64,000 nucleotides of DNA, taken from Pelosinus sp. IPA-1. Its GTDB lineage: Bacteria > Bacillota > Negativicutes > DSM-13327. How positions within the stretch are numbered: the first letter of the stretch is position 1; the number at the start of each line of letters is the position of its first letter. The translations under genes were made by a program, and so were the position numbers. Location: NCBI RefSeq assembly GCF_030269905.1, contig NZ_BSVC01000009.1, positions 62,001 through 126,000 of the forward strand. The letters are read 5' to 3'. Shown here piece after piece: positions 1 to 8,373 of this stretch. The notes under the pieces are model-generated. The model saw nothing but the letters and a program-made list of their open reading frames with translations, was not told the origin of the DNA and did no database searches.

Positions 1-243
1 GGACATTAAGTAAGTTTGTCCATAAAAGAAAATACCTCTAAGAAAATATACAATCACAATGCCTATGGCAATGGTATTCAGCATTGTCATATTTTTGGTC
101 GTCAAGACATCATCAATAACACCTTTTAATATCCAAGGCACATATAGGTTGGCACTAGCCGCTAAAATGATGCAAAAAATTGCTGCAATCATTCGTGGCA
201 AATAGGGTTTGACATATTGTAATAGACGCAAATATATTGTCAT
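1..243 (-). CDS. msbA: Lipid A export ABC transporter MsbA, N-terminal part (cut by window edge)
   Basis: Only the first 81 codons are inside the window. They read MTIYLRLLQYVKPYLPRMIA followed by a long hydrophobic stretch (about residues 18-38) and a second one (about 57-76), as in the first two membrane helices of an ABC exporter of the MsbA type. The start ATG at 243 lies one base after the lpxB stop codon, so the two are translationally linked. MsbA flips lipid A-core across the inner membrane, and it is the expected next step after lpxB. The ATPase half is outside the window, so the assignment rests on the start of the TM domain and on context. Confidence 0.8.
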   Translation of the reverse strand, partial: MTIYLRLLQYVKPYLPRMIAAIFCIILAASANLYVPWILKGVIDDVLTTKNMTMLNTIAIGIVIVYFLRGIFFYGQTYLMS

Positions 244-244
244 G

Positions 245-1390
245 TTATCCTCCACTCGGTCTCTTGGCAACGGCTAAAATTTCCCTTGCTACCCGCTCAA
301 CTGCACCTAACTCACCTAATTTTTGCCCTACTTCTAGCAAATCAATCAGCATTTCACTTTTGACCTTAGGATCACTTAAAATAGGCAGCACTTCATTCGC
401 AATATTCTCAGCTGTTACAGCATGTTGCAACAATTCGGGTACTACCTTACGTCCGGCAATAATATTGGGCAAACTGATATAGGGTATTTTTATCAAAAGT
501 TTGCCCAACAAGTAGGTCAAGGTTGCTACACGATAAATAATAACGGTTGGTAATTTGAGCAAAGCTGCTTCTAGAGTAACCGTACCTGATGCAGCGATGG
601 CTACATCGGCAATATTCATTAGATCATAGGTGTTCTTTTCTGTCAAAACAACTGGTATTTTATATTCCGCTATTATGTTATGTAGCATTTCCCGGGAAAT
701 TGTCGAGGCCACTGGCAGAAAAAACTGGGTACCTTGCACTCGTTCTGCTATTTTTTCCCCAGCAGCCAGCATATCTGGTAATAGTTTAAGAATTTCTTGT
801 TGTCGACTTCCTGGCAACAGTAAGACGATTGGCCGCTCAGGATTCGCTCCAAAATACGGGTAGGCTTCTTCCTTGGTCATAGTTGTTTTTACTATATCTA
901 GCAAAGGGTGGCCAACAAACGTAACATTCGCCCCAGCTTCCTGATATACATCTGCTTCAAAAGGAAAAATAGCCGCCACTTTTTCTACAATTTCGGCGAC
1001 TTCTTTTGCCCGGCCTCGTCTCCATGCCCAGACGGTAGGACTAATATAAGATATTACAGGAATACCTTTTTGCTTTGCGATTTTAGCCAACCGCATATTA
1101 AAATCAGGATAGTCAATAATGACTAAGGCATCAGGGCGTTCTTTCTCCATGAGCTCGACTAGATCATCGCGTAGTTTAAACAATCTAGGCAGGTTTTTAA
1201 TGACTTCCACAAACCCGATAACGCCTAAATTCGCAATATCATACACGATTTTCACACCCGCGGCTTGCATCGCCTGACCACCCATACCAAATATTTCGAC
1301 GTCAGGTTGTATGGTTTTCAATGCACTAGCTACACTAGCGCCATGCAAATCACCTGATGCTTCTCCAACCGATATCATGATTTTACACAT
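245..1390 (-). CDS. lpxB: Lipid-A-disaccharide synthase LpxB
   Basis: LpxB is a peripheral inner-membrane glycosyltransferase that joins UDP-2,3-diacylglucosamine and lipid X into the lipid A disaccharide. The protein is 381 residues, almost exactly the family length, and has the N-terminal GEASGDLHGA motif (residues 8-17) and the family segment SYISPTVWAW. The ATG at 1390 has a GGAGG six bases upstream. It sits at the end of the lpxC-fabZ-lpxA-lpxI-lpxB run, directly before msbA. About 150 bases separate it from lpxI, and a palindromic repeat fills that gap. Confidence 0.97.
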   Translation of the reverse strand: MCKIMISVGEASGDLHGASVASALKTIQPDVEIFGMGGQAMQAAGVKIVYDIANLGVIGFVEVIKNLPRLFKLRDDLVELMEKERPDALVIIDYPDFNMRLAKIAKQKGIPVISYISPTVWAWRRGRAKEVAEIVEKVAAIFPFEADVYQEAGANVTFVGHPLLDIVKTTMTKEEAYPYFGANPERPIVLLLPGSRQQEILKLLPDMLAAGEKIAERVQGTQFFLPVASTISREMLHNIIAEYKIPVVLTEKNTYDLMNIADVAIAASGTVTLEAALLKLPTVIIYRVATLTYLLGKLLIKIPYISLPNIIAGRKVVPELLQHAVTAENIANEVLPILSDPKVKSEMLIDLLEVGQKLGELGAVERVAREILAVAKRPSGG

Positions 1391-1432
1391 ACAAAGCCTC
1401 CATCAAAATTGTTATCATAAGGTAAAACTTTT

Positions 1433-1510
1433 TGAACCACAAAGACACAAAGGACACTATGGACGTTCCACTTTGTGTGACGCGCTAGCGTCTTTGTGCC
1501 TTTGTGGTTA
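1433..1510. repeat. Dispersed intergenic palindrome, copy 1
   Basis: The left arm TGAACCACAAAGACACAAAG and the right arm CTTTGTGCCTTTGTGGTTA pair imperfectly. A small extra hairpin, GACGC-GCTA-GCGTC (1479-1492), sits in the right arm. The copy lies between lpxI and lpxB inside what is probably one operon, so it should be transcribed as a stem-loop. Confidence 0.85.
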
Positions 1511-1538
1511 ATAAAACACTAAGTTTATTCCTATTTTA

Positions 1539-2342
1539 TCACATTACTAGAATTGTTATGCCATGGTCGTTGGCCATTTTTATCACCGTTTCTCGATCAA
1601 CAAGTAATGTTTTGCCTGCTTCTATGACGAGGGCTGTTGCTCCTGCTATAATCATGGATTCCATCGTGTTAGGGCCTACAGCTGGTACATCAAAACGCAT
1701 ATCTTGGTTCGGCTTGGCTACTTTTGCTACTCTTACTCCACCTCGTCCTAGTTCGCCGCCACGACGAACGCATACGTCGGTACCTTCAATTGCTTCCACT
1801 GCCATTACAGCGCGGTTTTTGACTACAACCGTTTGTCCAATATCCAGTCTGCCAATCTCTTTTGCCATAGCAAAACCAAATTCAAGATCAGTTTGTTCTT
1901 CTTCTGTCGGTTTTCGATTCGTAAGTACTCCTGGCCCGGGCATCAAGGTACGAAGCAACGCTGTTTGGTCTAGAATCCCTAGACCTTCTCCAGCCAATTC
2001 ACGAACAAAAGCTAACATAATGGTGTCATCGCTATTGTCCGTAAGACTGGCTAGTAATTTTTTAATTCGATTGTCAAGCTGGACCGCACCAGTAAACATT
2101 AATTCTTTCGTGACTTTTCCCAGCATGGTCACTTCCGTAACCCCTGCATTTTTGAGGGTAGTAATAATTTCTTGCAACTCTCCTACACTAATGTGATACG
2201 TCTTGTCTGTAACCTGCTCTAGCTCAGTATCTACACCAGGCACTACTCCTACAGCAATCACGGTAAAGCCCATGCCGCGAGCGGCACGGGCAAATTCTAC
2301 TGGCAATCGTCCGACACCAGCTAATAAACCTATTGTCTTCAT
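1539..2342 (-). CDS. lpxI: UDP-2,3-diacylglucosamine pyrophosphatase LpxI
   Basis: LpxI hydrolyses UDP-2,3-diacylglucosamine to lipid X, replacing LpxH in many non-gammaproteobacterial diderms. The 267-residue protein starts MKTIGLLAGVGRLPVEFARA, typical of the family (formerly DUF1009), and has the conserved C-terminal part with FDVPAVGPNTMESMIIAGA. The ATG at 2342 follows TAGGAG, which overlaps the end of lpxA. Its place between lpxA and lpxB is exactly where the pathway needs it. No lpxH is seen. Confidence 0.95.
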   Translation of the reverse strand: MKTIGLLAGVGRLPVEFARAARGMGFTVIAVGVVPGVDTELEQVTDKTYHISVGELQEIITTLKNAGVTEVTMLGKVTKELMFTGAVQLDNRIKKLLASLTDNSDDTIMLAFVRELAGEGLGILDQTALLRTLMPGPGVLTNRKPTEEEQTDLEFGFAMAKEIGRLDIGQTVVVKNRAVMAVEAIEGTDVCVRRGGELGRGGVRVAKVAKPNQDMRFDVPAVGPNTMESMIIAGATALVIEAGKTLLVDRETVIKMANDHGITILVM

Positions 2343-2354
2343 TCTCTCAAACTC

Positions 2355-3173
2355 CTATTCCCCGTCCCGACGACCGCGGCAGACACCCCGCTCTACATTA
2401 CGTAAAAAACGCAGGAAGTGTTCCACTTCAGGATAGGATTCCAATTCTTGTTCCATTGTTTCAATGGCTTGTGCCAAACTTAAACCAGAACGGTATAATA
2501 TCTTGTATGCTTTTTTGATATTGCTACGGGCTTCAATGCCAATGCCAGAACGAGCCATACCAACATTATTTAAACCCGACACTCTCGCTGGATGACCATC
2601 TACAATTACGAAAGGCGGAATATCCTGTACCACTTTCGACGCACCACCTACCATGGCATTCATACCAATCTTAACAAACTGATGAATACCAGCCAAACCA
2701 CCAATAACAGCCCGGTCTTCGACAACTACATGACCTGCCAAGGTAGCTGCATTGGACATAATAACATGATTGCCTACTATACAGTTATGAGCTACATGAG
2801 TATAAGCCATCAATAAGCAATTCGAGCCAATGCGAGTTTCTTCCCCTTCACCAGTTGCTCGATTTACAGTGGCAAACTCTCTAATTTTTGTATTATCGCC
2901 AATAAATACATAGCTTTTCTCACCGTTAAACTTTAAATCTTGTGGCTCTGAGCCAATCGATGCACTAGGAAAGATAACGCAATTTTTCCCGATACTAGTC
3001 CATCCATCTATGGCAACATGGGCACTAATCTTAGTGCCTTCACCAATTACCACATTTTCTCCAATGACTGCATAAGGTCCAATTTCAACATCCTTGCCAA
3101 TACGGGCATTCGGATGAACCACTGCTGTTTCATGTATTTTACGCAGAGCTACAACAACCTTTTCCGGCTTCAT
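2355..3173 (-). CDS. lpxA: UDP-N-acetylglucosamine acyltransferase LpxA
   Basis: LpxA is a cytoplasmic trimeric left-handed beta-helix enzyme that puts the first R-3-hydroxyacyl chain on UDP-GlcNAc, the committed start of lipid A synthesis. Hexapeptide repeats run through the first two thirds, with the catalytic-His region YTHVAHNCIVG, followed by the usual helical C-terminus. The start at 3173 (272 residues) is chosen over a possible one at 3224 because AAGGAG lies 10 bases ahead of it and because the longer form adds 17 residues absent from the family. FabZ, encoded upstream, shares its hydroxyacyl-ACP substrate pool. Confidence 0.96.
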   Translation of the reverse strand: MKPEKVVVALRKIHETAVVHPNARIGKDVEIGPYAVIGENVVIGEGTKISAHVAIDGWTSIGKNCVIFPSASIGSEPQDLKFNGEKSYVFIGDNTKIREFATVNRATGEGEETRIGSNCLLMAYTHVAHNCIVGNHVIMSNAATLAGHVVVEDRAVIGGLAGIHQFVKIGMNAMVGGASKVVQDIPPFVIVDGHPARVSGLNNVGMARSGIGIEARSNIKKAYKILYRSGLSLAQAIETMEQELESYPEVEHFLRFLRNVERGVCRGRRDGE

Positions 3174-3240
3174 CTGCACTTCACTCCTTACTAGACTAAA
3201 TACTTTCCGGTACTTCCTATCCACTCTATTCTTATAGTCC

Positions 3241-3252
3241 GACTGACCAGTC
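3241..3252. promoter_or_regulatory. Candidate TetR-type operator upstream of lpxA
   Basis: GACTG-AC-CAGTC is a perfect 5+5 palindrome with a two-base spacer in the fabZ-lpxA gap, about 68 bases before the lpxA start. The same half-sites occur in the palindrome in front of tolC (23841-23856). The shape resembles TetR/AcrR-family operators. No regulator gene is visible in the window, so this is inference. Confidence 0.35.
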
Positions 3253-3355
3253 TAAATATGACAAGCAATATTCAACCAAATGCAGCCGTTATAGCTGAAT
3301 TTCACCGACTACCGCAAATTTAAACCCCAATATCACTACTTTTCTTTTATTTACT

Positions 3356-3784
3356 TTATTTTGATGCTAAAGCAAATAAAAATTCTCCCTCTGCTACTAA
3401 CTGTTCATCAACGAAAGCCTGTGCCCATATCTTGCCCATGTTGCCACGTACTTTTATCAGTTCTGCTACCATACGAACTTGGTCACCAGGAACTACTGGC
3501 CTTCTAAATTTGACTCGATCTGCACCTGCAAAAAAAGCTAATTTCCCGCGATTTTCTTCTGGATACAACATAGCTACCCCACCAACTTGGGCCATAGCCT
3601 CCATCAGCAAAACCCCTGGCATAACAGGATGCCCTGGAAAGTGACCTTGAAAAAATGGTTCATTCATTGTTACATTTTTTATCCCCACCGCCCGCTTCAT
3701 CGGTTCAATCTCAATAATACGATCCACCAATAAAAATGGATATCGATGAGGAAGAATTTCTTGTATTTCAGTTGTAGACAACAT
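3356..3784 (-). CDS. fabZ: 3-hydroxyacyl-ACP dehydratase FabZ
   Basis: FabZ dehydrates 3-hydroxyacyl-ACP in fatty acid elongation and so competes with LpxA and LpxD for hydroxyacyl-ACP. The protein is 142 residues, the usual length, with [10 protein letters not shown] near the N-terminus and the active-site segment [11 protein letters not shown] followed by [11 protein letters not shown]. It lies between lpxC and lpxA, the order known from many diderm Firmicutes. Only 18 bases separate it from lpxC, so co-transcription is likely. Confidence 0.97.
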   Translation of the reverse strand: MLSTTEIQEILPHRYPFLLVDRIIEIEPMKRAVGIKNVTMNEPFFQGHFPGHPVMPGVLLMEAMAQVGGVAMLYPEENRGKLAFFAGADRVKFRRPVVPGDQVRMVAELIKVRGNMGKIWAQAFVDEQLVAEGEFLFALASK

Positions 3785-3802
3785 GTAGGTTCAGCTCCTT
3801 AA

Positions 3803-4621
3803 CTAAATATGTTCCACTATTTCTTTCGCCAATGCAGTATTTAATGCATGACTTGATTTCACCGCAATCACATGACCTTTGATGCGACCTACTAGTGCTA
3901 AATCTCCGATTATATCTAAAATTTTATGACGGACTAATTCATCCTCAAATCTGAGGGGTGTAAGAGCTTTTTCATTATCATATACTACTGCATTTTCTAA
4001 GCTGCCGCCTAGAGCCAGTCCTTGCGCCTTGAGGGCTTCTACTTCATGCATAAAACCGATAGTACGAGCTGGTGCAATTTCACGAATAAAAACATCTTGT
4101 GTTATTTCATAATCACCGAATTGAACCCCTAACATGGGATGGGGATTAATTGAGGTAAAAGTGATTCTAAATCCATCATAAGGTAAAATAGTTATAAATT
4201 TATCATTCACTCTGATAATCTGTGTCTTTTCTATGGTTACCAACTTGCGCAGAACATTTTGTTCCACTACCCCCGCCTCTTGAATCATCTTTACAAAGGG
4301 CAGAGAACTGCCATCTGCAACAGGGGGTTCAGCAGCATTGATTTCGACTAAGCAATTGTCTATTTCTAATGCATAGAATGCTGCTAAGAGATGCTCCACG
4401 GTAAGCACTTTGGCCAAGCCATTTTCTAAAGTAGTCGCTCTCATTGCATTAGTAACATTACCAGCGATTGCTGCCACTTGTGGTTTTCCTGGTAAATCAA
4501 TGCGAGAAAAAACGATCCCTGTACCCGGAGGTGCTGGTTTTATAATTATAGTTACATCTTGACCTGAGTGTAATCCGATCCCTGTGTATGTTACAGCTTT
4601 GGCTACTGTTCTTTGATGCAT
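3803..4621 (-). CDS. lpxC: UDP-3-O-acyl-N-acetylglucosamine deacetylase LpxC
   Basis: LpxC is the zinc deacetylase that commits UDP-3-O-acyl-GlcNAc to lipid A. The 272-residue protein carries the zinc-site and catalytic segments: TVEHLLAAF, RHKILDIIGDLALVG and SSHALN. It is a stand-alone LpxC, not the LpxC-FabZ fusion seen in some phyla; fabZ is a separate gene directly downstream. An AGGAGG sits five bases before the ATG. It is the first gene of the lipid A operon. Confidence 0.97.
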   Translation of the reverse strand: MHQRTVAKAVTYTGIGLHSGQDVTIIIKPAPPGTGIVFSRIDLPGKPQVAAIAGNVTNAMRATTLENGLAKVLTVEHLLAAFYALEIDNCLVEINAAEPPVADGSSLPFVKMIQEAGVVEQNVLRKLVTIEKTQIIRVNDKFITILPYDGFRITFTSINPHPMLGVQFGDYEITQDVFIREIAPARTIGFMHEVEALKAQGLALGGSLENAVVYDNEKALTPLRFEDELVRHKILDIIGDLALVGRIKGHVIAVKSSHALNTALAKEIVEHI

Positions 4622-4749
4622 GATATCCTCCTGATATAATAACCTTTATACATTCTATAAAATATTTCATCTCCCTGCAAGAAGATTTTATAAAATTATT
4701 GTAAATTTACCAAAATGAATTATGAATTGATTTGAAAAAAGAGATGTTT

Positions 4750-4828
4750 TGAACCGCGAAGAAACGAAGAAAGACAAGGTTACAAAACCACAGAGGACAC
4801 AGAGGCGCTTCTGTGTCCTCTGTGGTTC
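4750..4828. repeat. Dispersed intergenic palindrome, copy 2 (with perfect 17-bp hairpin)
   Basis: A worn GCGAAG-type half (GAACCGCGAAGAAACGAAG) precedes a perfect hairpin: AACCACAGAGGACACAG at 4786-4802 pairs with its exact complement at 4811-4827. It lies between the ABC ATPase gene and lpxC. The neighbouring gap (4622-4749) shows no gene. Confidence 0.85.
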
Positions 4829-4842
4829 CACCATCTTATCTC

Positions 4843-5616
4843 TTATGCAATATTTTTTCCTGTTAGAGTGCGGGCGTTGGTAATTTGCTGATATTCAATA
4901 AGTTCTTTATATTGCTCACCGACGTGAGAGATAGGACTCCCGAAAACTGTTTCTGGTATGCCTTCTTCCACAATACGCCCTTTATCCATTAGTACAATAC
5001 GGTCGGCCACATGAATGGCAAAGGAAATTTCATGGGTAACTACCAGCATAGTACTGGCACGATACTTAGCCAACTCTTCCATAATAACTAGAACTTCTCT
5101 TACTAAAATAGGATCAAGGGAAGCCGTCGGTTCATCCCAAAGCATAAGCTCTGGTTCGAAAGCCAAAGCCCTGGCAATACCGACCCGCTGTTGTTGCCCA
5201 CCCGACATTTCAGCCGACTTATGCTCTGCACGATTTTCTAATCCTACTTTAGTTAGCGCTTCTATCGCTTTATCATATGCAACTTCTCGCGGTATGCCAT
5301 CCATTACTAACCCTAGCATAACATTTTCCACTGCAGTTAAACGGCCAATTAGATTAAATTGTTGAAATACAAAGCCGATACGCTTACGAACTCTGCGTAA
5401 CTCTTCTGTTGTAAGCCCCGTGATTTCGGTACCAGATACAGTTATGATTCCACTATCAGGTTCCACCAGTCGGTTAATCGTGCGAATGGTTGTCGATTTA
5501 CCACAACCAGACGGCCCCATAAGAACCACCGTTTCTCCTTGTTCAACATGCAGATTAAAATCATCTACTGCTACCAAGTTTCCAAAACGTTTATATAAGT
5601 TTTGAATCGTAAGCAT
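4843..5616 (-). CDS. ABC transporter ATPase of the polar amino acid (GlnQ) type
   Basis: A complete 257-residue ATPase: Walker A GPSGCGKST, Q-loop VFQQFNLIG, signature MSGGQQQRVGIARAL, Walker B MLWDEPTASLDP and H-loop VTHE. The sequence resembles GlnQ/HisP-type subunits more than MacB/LolD. The ATG at 5616 is preferred to an in-frame GTG at 5625 because GAGGTG lies six bases before it. No solute-binding protein or classic permease is adjacent. The only candidate partner is the large membrane protein just upstream (5743-8100), which ends in an EAA-like coupling motif. Substrate unknown. Confidence 0.85.
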   Translation of the reverse strand: MLTIQNLYKRFGNLVAVDDFNLHVEQGETVVLMGPSGCGKSTTIRTINRLVEPDSGIITVSGTEITGLTTEELRRVRKRIGFVFQQFNLIGRLTAVENVMLGLVMDGIPREVAYDKAIEALTKVGLENRAEHKSAEMSGGQQQRVGIARALAFEPELMLWDEPTASLDPILVREVLVIMEELAKYRASTMLVVTHEISFAIHVADRIVLMDKGRIVEEGIPETVFGSPISHVGEQYKELIEYQQITNARTLTGKNIA

Positions 5617-5655
5617 AATAATCACCTCATTTCATTTTAGAATGTTTTGCTTAAT

Positions 5656-5735
5656 TTGAACCACAAAGACACAAAAGTCACAAAGAAGGCTTTTCTTTGT
5701 GTACCACGCTAGTGGTATTGTGTCTTTGTGGTTCA
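5656..5735. repeat. Dispersed intergenic palindrome, copy 3
   Basis: The arms TTGAACCACAAAGACACAAA and TTGTGTCTTTGTGGTTCA enclose an extra mini-hairpin ACCAC-GCTA-GTGGT at 5703-5716. The copy fills the 126-base gap between the permease-like gene and its putative ATPase. Confidence 0.9.
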
Positions 5736-5742
5736 TTCTTCG

Positions 5743-8100
5743 TCACTTAAACTTCATTTTTCTTTGGTTTAGTTTTTGCAATAGACCTGGACGTCCATTG
5801 GGGATAACAATTTCTCGCATGATTTCATCAATCGATAATCCTAAAGATTGTCCTGCCATCATTTCATCGGTTGAAATTGGGCTAATCTTCTCGGTATAAC
5901 AAGCAACCAATAGTCCTAGTACTGCACCAATGAAAGGTACAGCAATCCACGGTAAATAAGGAATTCCACCTCTGCCTAAAATAAACATGCTAGTTAATAG
6001 TACAGCACCTACAACCATACCATACACTCTTTCTGTCGCAGTAAATACTCGAATCATTCGACTTAGCATCCCACGCCAGCCTTTGGCCTTCTGTTTTTTC
6101 AAAGTGCTACTACGACGAATTACTGTCATAATTGCCGTATGATCTAGAGCTAACAGCAGTATTGTCACAATGATAGCTGTCATACCTGCTAAAACTGCTC
6201 TCACTTCATTTAACACACTATACAGCTCACCACGAGCATTGGGTTCAATAACTCCTAATTCTGTAGAGTATAAAGATACATTTTTATGTCCTACTTGACT
6301 ATATACTACAGGCGCAATTGCATCCGTGCTAATATTACTAGTAGTAAGAATTTGAATACGCTCACCAGGAATTACTTGACCTGCAATAAATTTATCTAAT
6401 AAAGCTACGGAGTGGCTAATGTCTTCATCTTTCAGATTTGGGACAGAAGCCGCCATATATTGTAACTGCCCTGTTACAAGAGGAATATTGAGCTGTCCTA
6501 ATTGTGCCAAACGACCATTGATGCTATTAATATTTTTCTTAGAACCGTCTATATCAAAGGAGCGCAAAGCTGCAATGGTGGTTTGGCCATTCACTACAAT
6601 ATTATCGATGGTTCCTTTAGCTTGGCGGGCATCAGCCGCCACATGATCCAATGCTCCTAAACCGGTTTTTAGATTCGTTAAATTTCTTTGGGAACTAACA
6701 AGGTTATCGACGGTAACACCTACATCGCTATTTACCAACTTAATCACTTGTAGTGTATTGATTAAACCGCCCATAGATTTTGAGGAACTATCTACTTGAT
6801 TCTGCAAGGAAGACGTATCAATATTAGCCAATCCACTCGTCGCGGCTTGAATCGTCGTACCTGCCGACTGCAAACTGGTTAACGTTTGATCCATTGCATT
6901 GATACTCTTGCCATAATTGTTCAAGGTATCTGTTGCAATATTAGTTAGGTTTTGGGTATCTTGGGCAACACCAGGAATCTGATTTACAATCTTTGTCGTT
7001 TCTGTTAAGGCGGAACCTAATTGTTGCCTTGGATTATTATAGGTCACAGTACCAACCGGTGTACTTACTACGTTATTCGTCACTTTATAACCTTGGTTAT
7101 TAGTAAGAAGTGTACTATCCCCCTGGGTAATCGTACCTTCTGCTTTACCATCAGGACGAACAACCCCAATTTGTACTAGCACATTGCCTTTTTCTACTGG
7201 ATTGCCTGTTGTTAAAACGCCGCTTCCGGCAAATGCAACCACATCACCTTTTACTAATTTTTCATTTCCATTTGGTGTAATGGTAATTTGGGATGCATAG
7301 GCTGAAAGGAATCGTTTTAATTCCATCATAGTACTTACGGTATAGGTCATATCATCATTCTTGCCATCAATCGATACATTTTTGGCATATTCTAGTTTTA
7401 ATTGAGATTGCATAGCATCGGCGATTGATTCCCCCATACGAATCGGGTTTTGCGGTTCACTACCCACGGGAAAGCTGATTTCAACAACTTGGTATTCTTT
7501 TAGGATGGTTTTGATTTTTTCTGTTACTAGGGTTGCTTTATCCAGTGACGATAATACCACTCCAATGGAAGCACCATCGCGAAAGGCAAAGCTTACACCA
7601 TCAATTTGCGAGATACGATCCATTAGCATAGTTTTGGCTCCTTCAGGCACCCCCCGGATGGTTAGGCGTGGTTCTGTTAAGACTCCAACCCCTGCGCCAC
7701 CAGGAATACCACCAAAGGTTTTACCCAAATCTTCATAGGTCTGCTTTGTTCTATATTGTGCAGGCACAGCAATAAAGAAGGAGGTTTTACCTGTTATGGT
7801 TGGTCCTTCTTTCATTCGTGATCCCGGAAAAACTTCATCAATGATTTTTTGAATGTGTATTGCAGTATCTTCTTTCATTTCTTCACGGGATTGAATGATA
7901 ATATCATATTCACCATAATCGCCAACTAAACTTGACAATGTTTTGGAGAAATAGGAATTAGCTGCTAAAGATATAGAAGTTGCCAGCAGTGAACCAATCA
8001 CTATACTAACCACCATGAGAGTCATTACGTCACGATAAAAAGAATCTTTCATAATATTAAATGCGCCTAGTTTTTTAATCTTTTTCATAATAGTCGACAT
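5743..8100 (-). CDS. Large FtsX/MacB-shaped membrane protein with C-terminal EAA-like motif
   Basis: A 785-residue protein with one membrane helix near the N-terminus (about 25-47), a very large extracytoplasmic region (about 50-630) rich in helix-forming heptads between roughly 390 and 560, and three C-terminal helices (about 636-656, 692-712, 715-735). This 1+3 layout is that of FtsX/MacB permeases. The cytoplasmic tail (about 746-768) reads AGQSLGLSIDEIMREIVIP, which matches the G-x-S...I-x-I-P spacing of the EAA coupling loop of amino acid ABC permeases. GGGGTG sits seven bases before the ATG at 8100. It probably works with the ATPase downstream. Context suggests envelope transport; the substrate is not known. 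Confidence 0.65.
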   Translation of the reverse strand: MSTIMKKIKKLGAFNIMKDSFYRDVMTLMVVSIVIGSLLATSISLAANSYFSKTLSSLVGDYGEYDIIIQSREEMKEDTAIHIQKIIDEVFPGSRMKEGPTITGKTSFFIAVPAQYRTKQTYEDLGKTFGGIPGGAGVGVLTEPRLTIRGVPEGAKTMLMDRISQIDGVSFAFRDGASIGVVLSSLDKATLVTEKIKTILKEYQVVEISFPVGSEPQNPIRMGESIADAMQSQLKLEYAKNVSIDGKNDDMTYTVSTMMELKRFLSAYASQITITPNGNEKLVKGDVVAFAGSGVLTTGNPVEKGNVLVQIGVVRPDGKAEGTITQGDSTLLTNNQGYKVTNNVVSTPVGTVTYNNPRQQLGSALTETTKIVNQIPGVAQDTQNLTNIATDTLNNYGKSINAMDQTLTSLQSAGTTIQAATSGLANIDTSSLQNQVDSSSKSMGGLINTLQVIKLVNSDVGVTVDNLVSSQRNLTNLKTGLGALDHVAADARQAKGTIDNIVVNGQTTIAALRSFDIDGSKKNINSINGRLAQLGQLNIPLVTGQLQYMAASVPNLKDEDISHSVALLDKFIAGQVIPGERIQILTTSNISTDAIAPVVYSQVGHKNVSLYSTELGVIEPNARGELYSVLNEVRAVLAGMTAIIVTILLLALDHTAIMTVIRRSSTLKKQKAKGWRGMLSRMIRVFTATERVYGMVVGAVLLTSMFILGRGGIPYLPWIAVPFIGAVLGLLVACYTEKISPISTDEMMAGQSLGLSIDEIMREIVIPNGRPGLLQKLNQRKMKFK

Positions 8101-8209
8101 GATTATTCACCCCTCTCCTTCAAGGGTATATTATACCACGTATATCAAAAAAATAATATTAGTATATACGTTTTTTTCTAAATGTATATACTGGAAAGAA
8201 GTAGAGTTG

Positions 8210-8285
8210 TTGAACCACAAAGACACAAAGGACACAAAGAGGGACGTGTAATCTCCTCTGTGTCCTTTGTGTCTTTGTGGTTCAA
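8210..8285. repeat. Dispersed intergenic palindrome, copy 4 (best preserved)
   Basis: TTGAACCACAAAGACACAAA on the left and TTTGTGTCTTTGTGGTTCAA on the right are perfect complements, with GGACACAAAGAGG / CCTCTGTGTCC continuing the stem. The loop is about ten bases. It lies between lpxL and the permease-like gene. Confidence 0.92.
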
Positions 8286-8312
8286 ATATCTTTTCATAAC
8301 ACTGCACAATAA

Positions 8313-8366
8313 AAAAAGCTTTACTAGGTTTGAGGTAACATCACCAAGAACATAGCAAAGCTTTTT
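8313..8366 (-). terminator. Terminator-like hairpin after lpxL
   Basis: AAAAAGCTTT and AAAGCTTTTT are perfect complements about 34 bases apart, directly after the lpxL stop, with a T-rich minus-strand exit. The long loop makes it weaker than a textbook terminator. Confidence 0.55.
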
Positions 8367-8373
8367 ATTATTC

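Noticed and set aside
1504..2196. 230-codon plus-strand frame
   Set aside because: It lies antisense to lpxI and has the low-complexity Ser/Arg/Pro look of a shadow; lpxI is clear.
4622..4749. Sigma-A promoter for lpxC (TTGCAG ... TATAGA)
   Set aside because: The boxes are only 15 bases apart and other A/T-rich choices exist, so I cannot support it.
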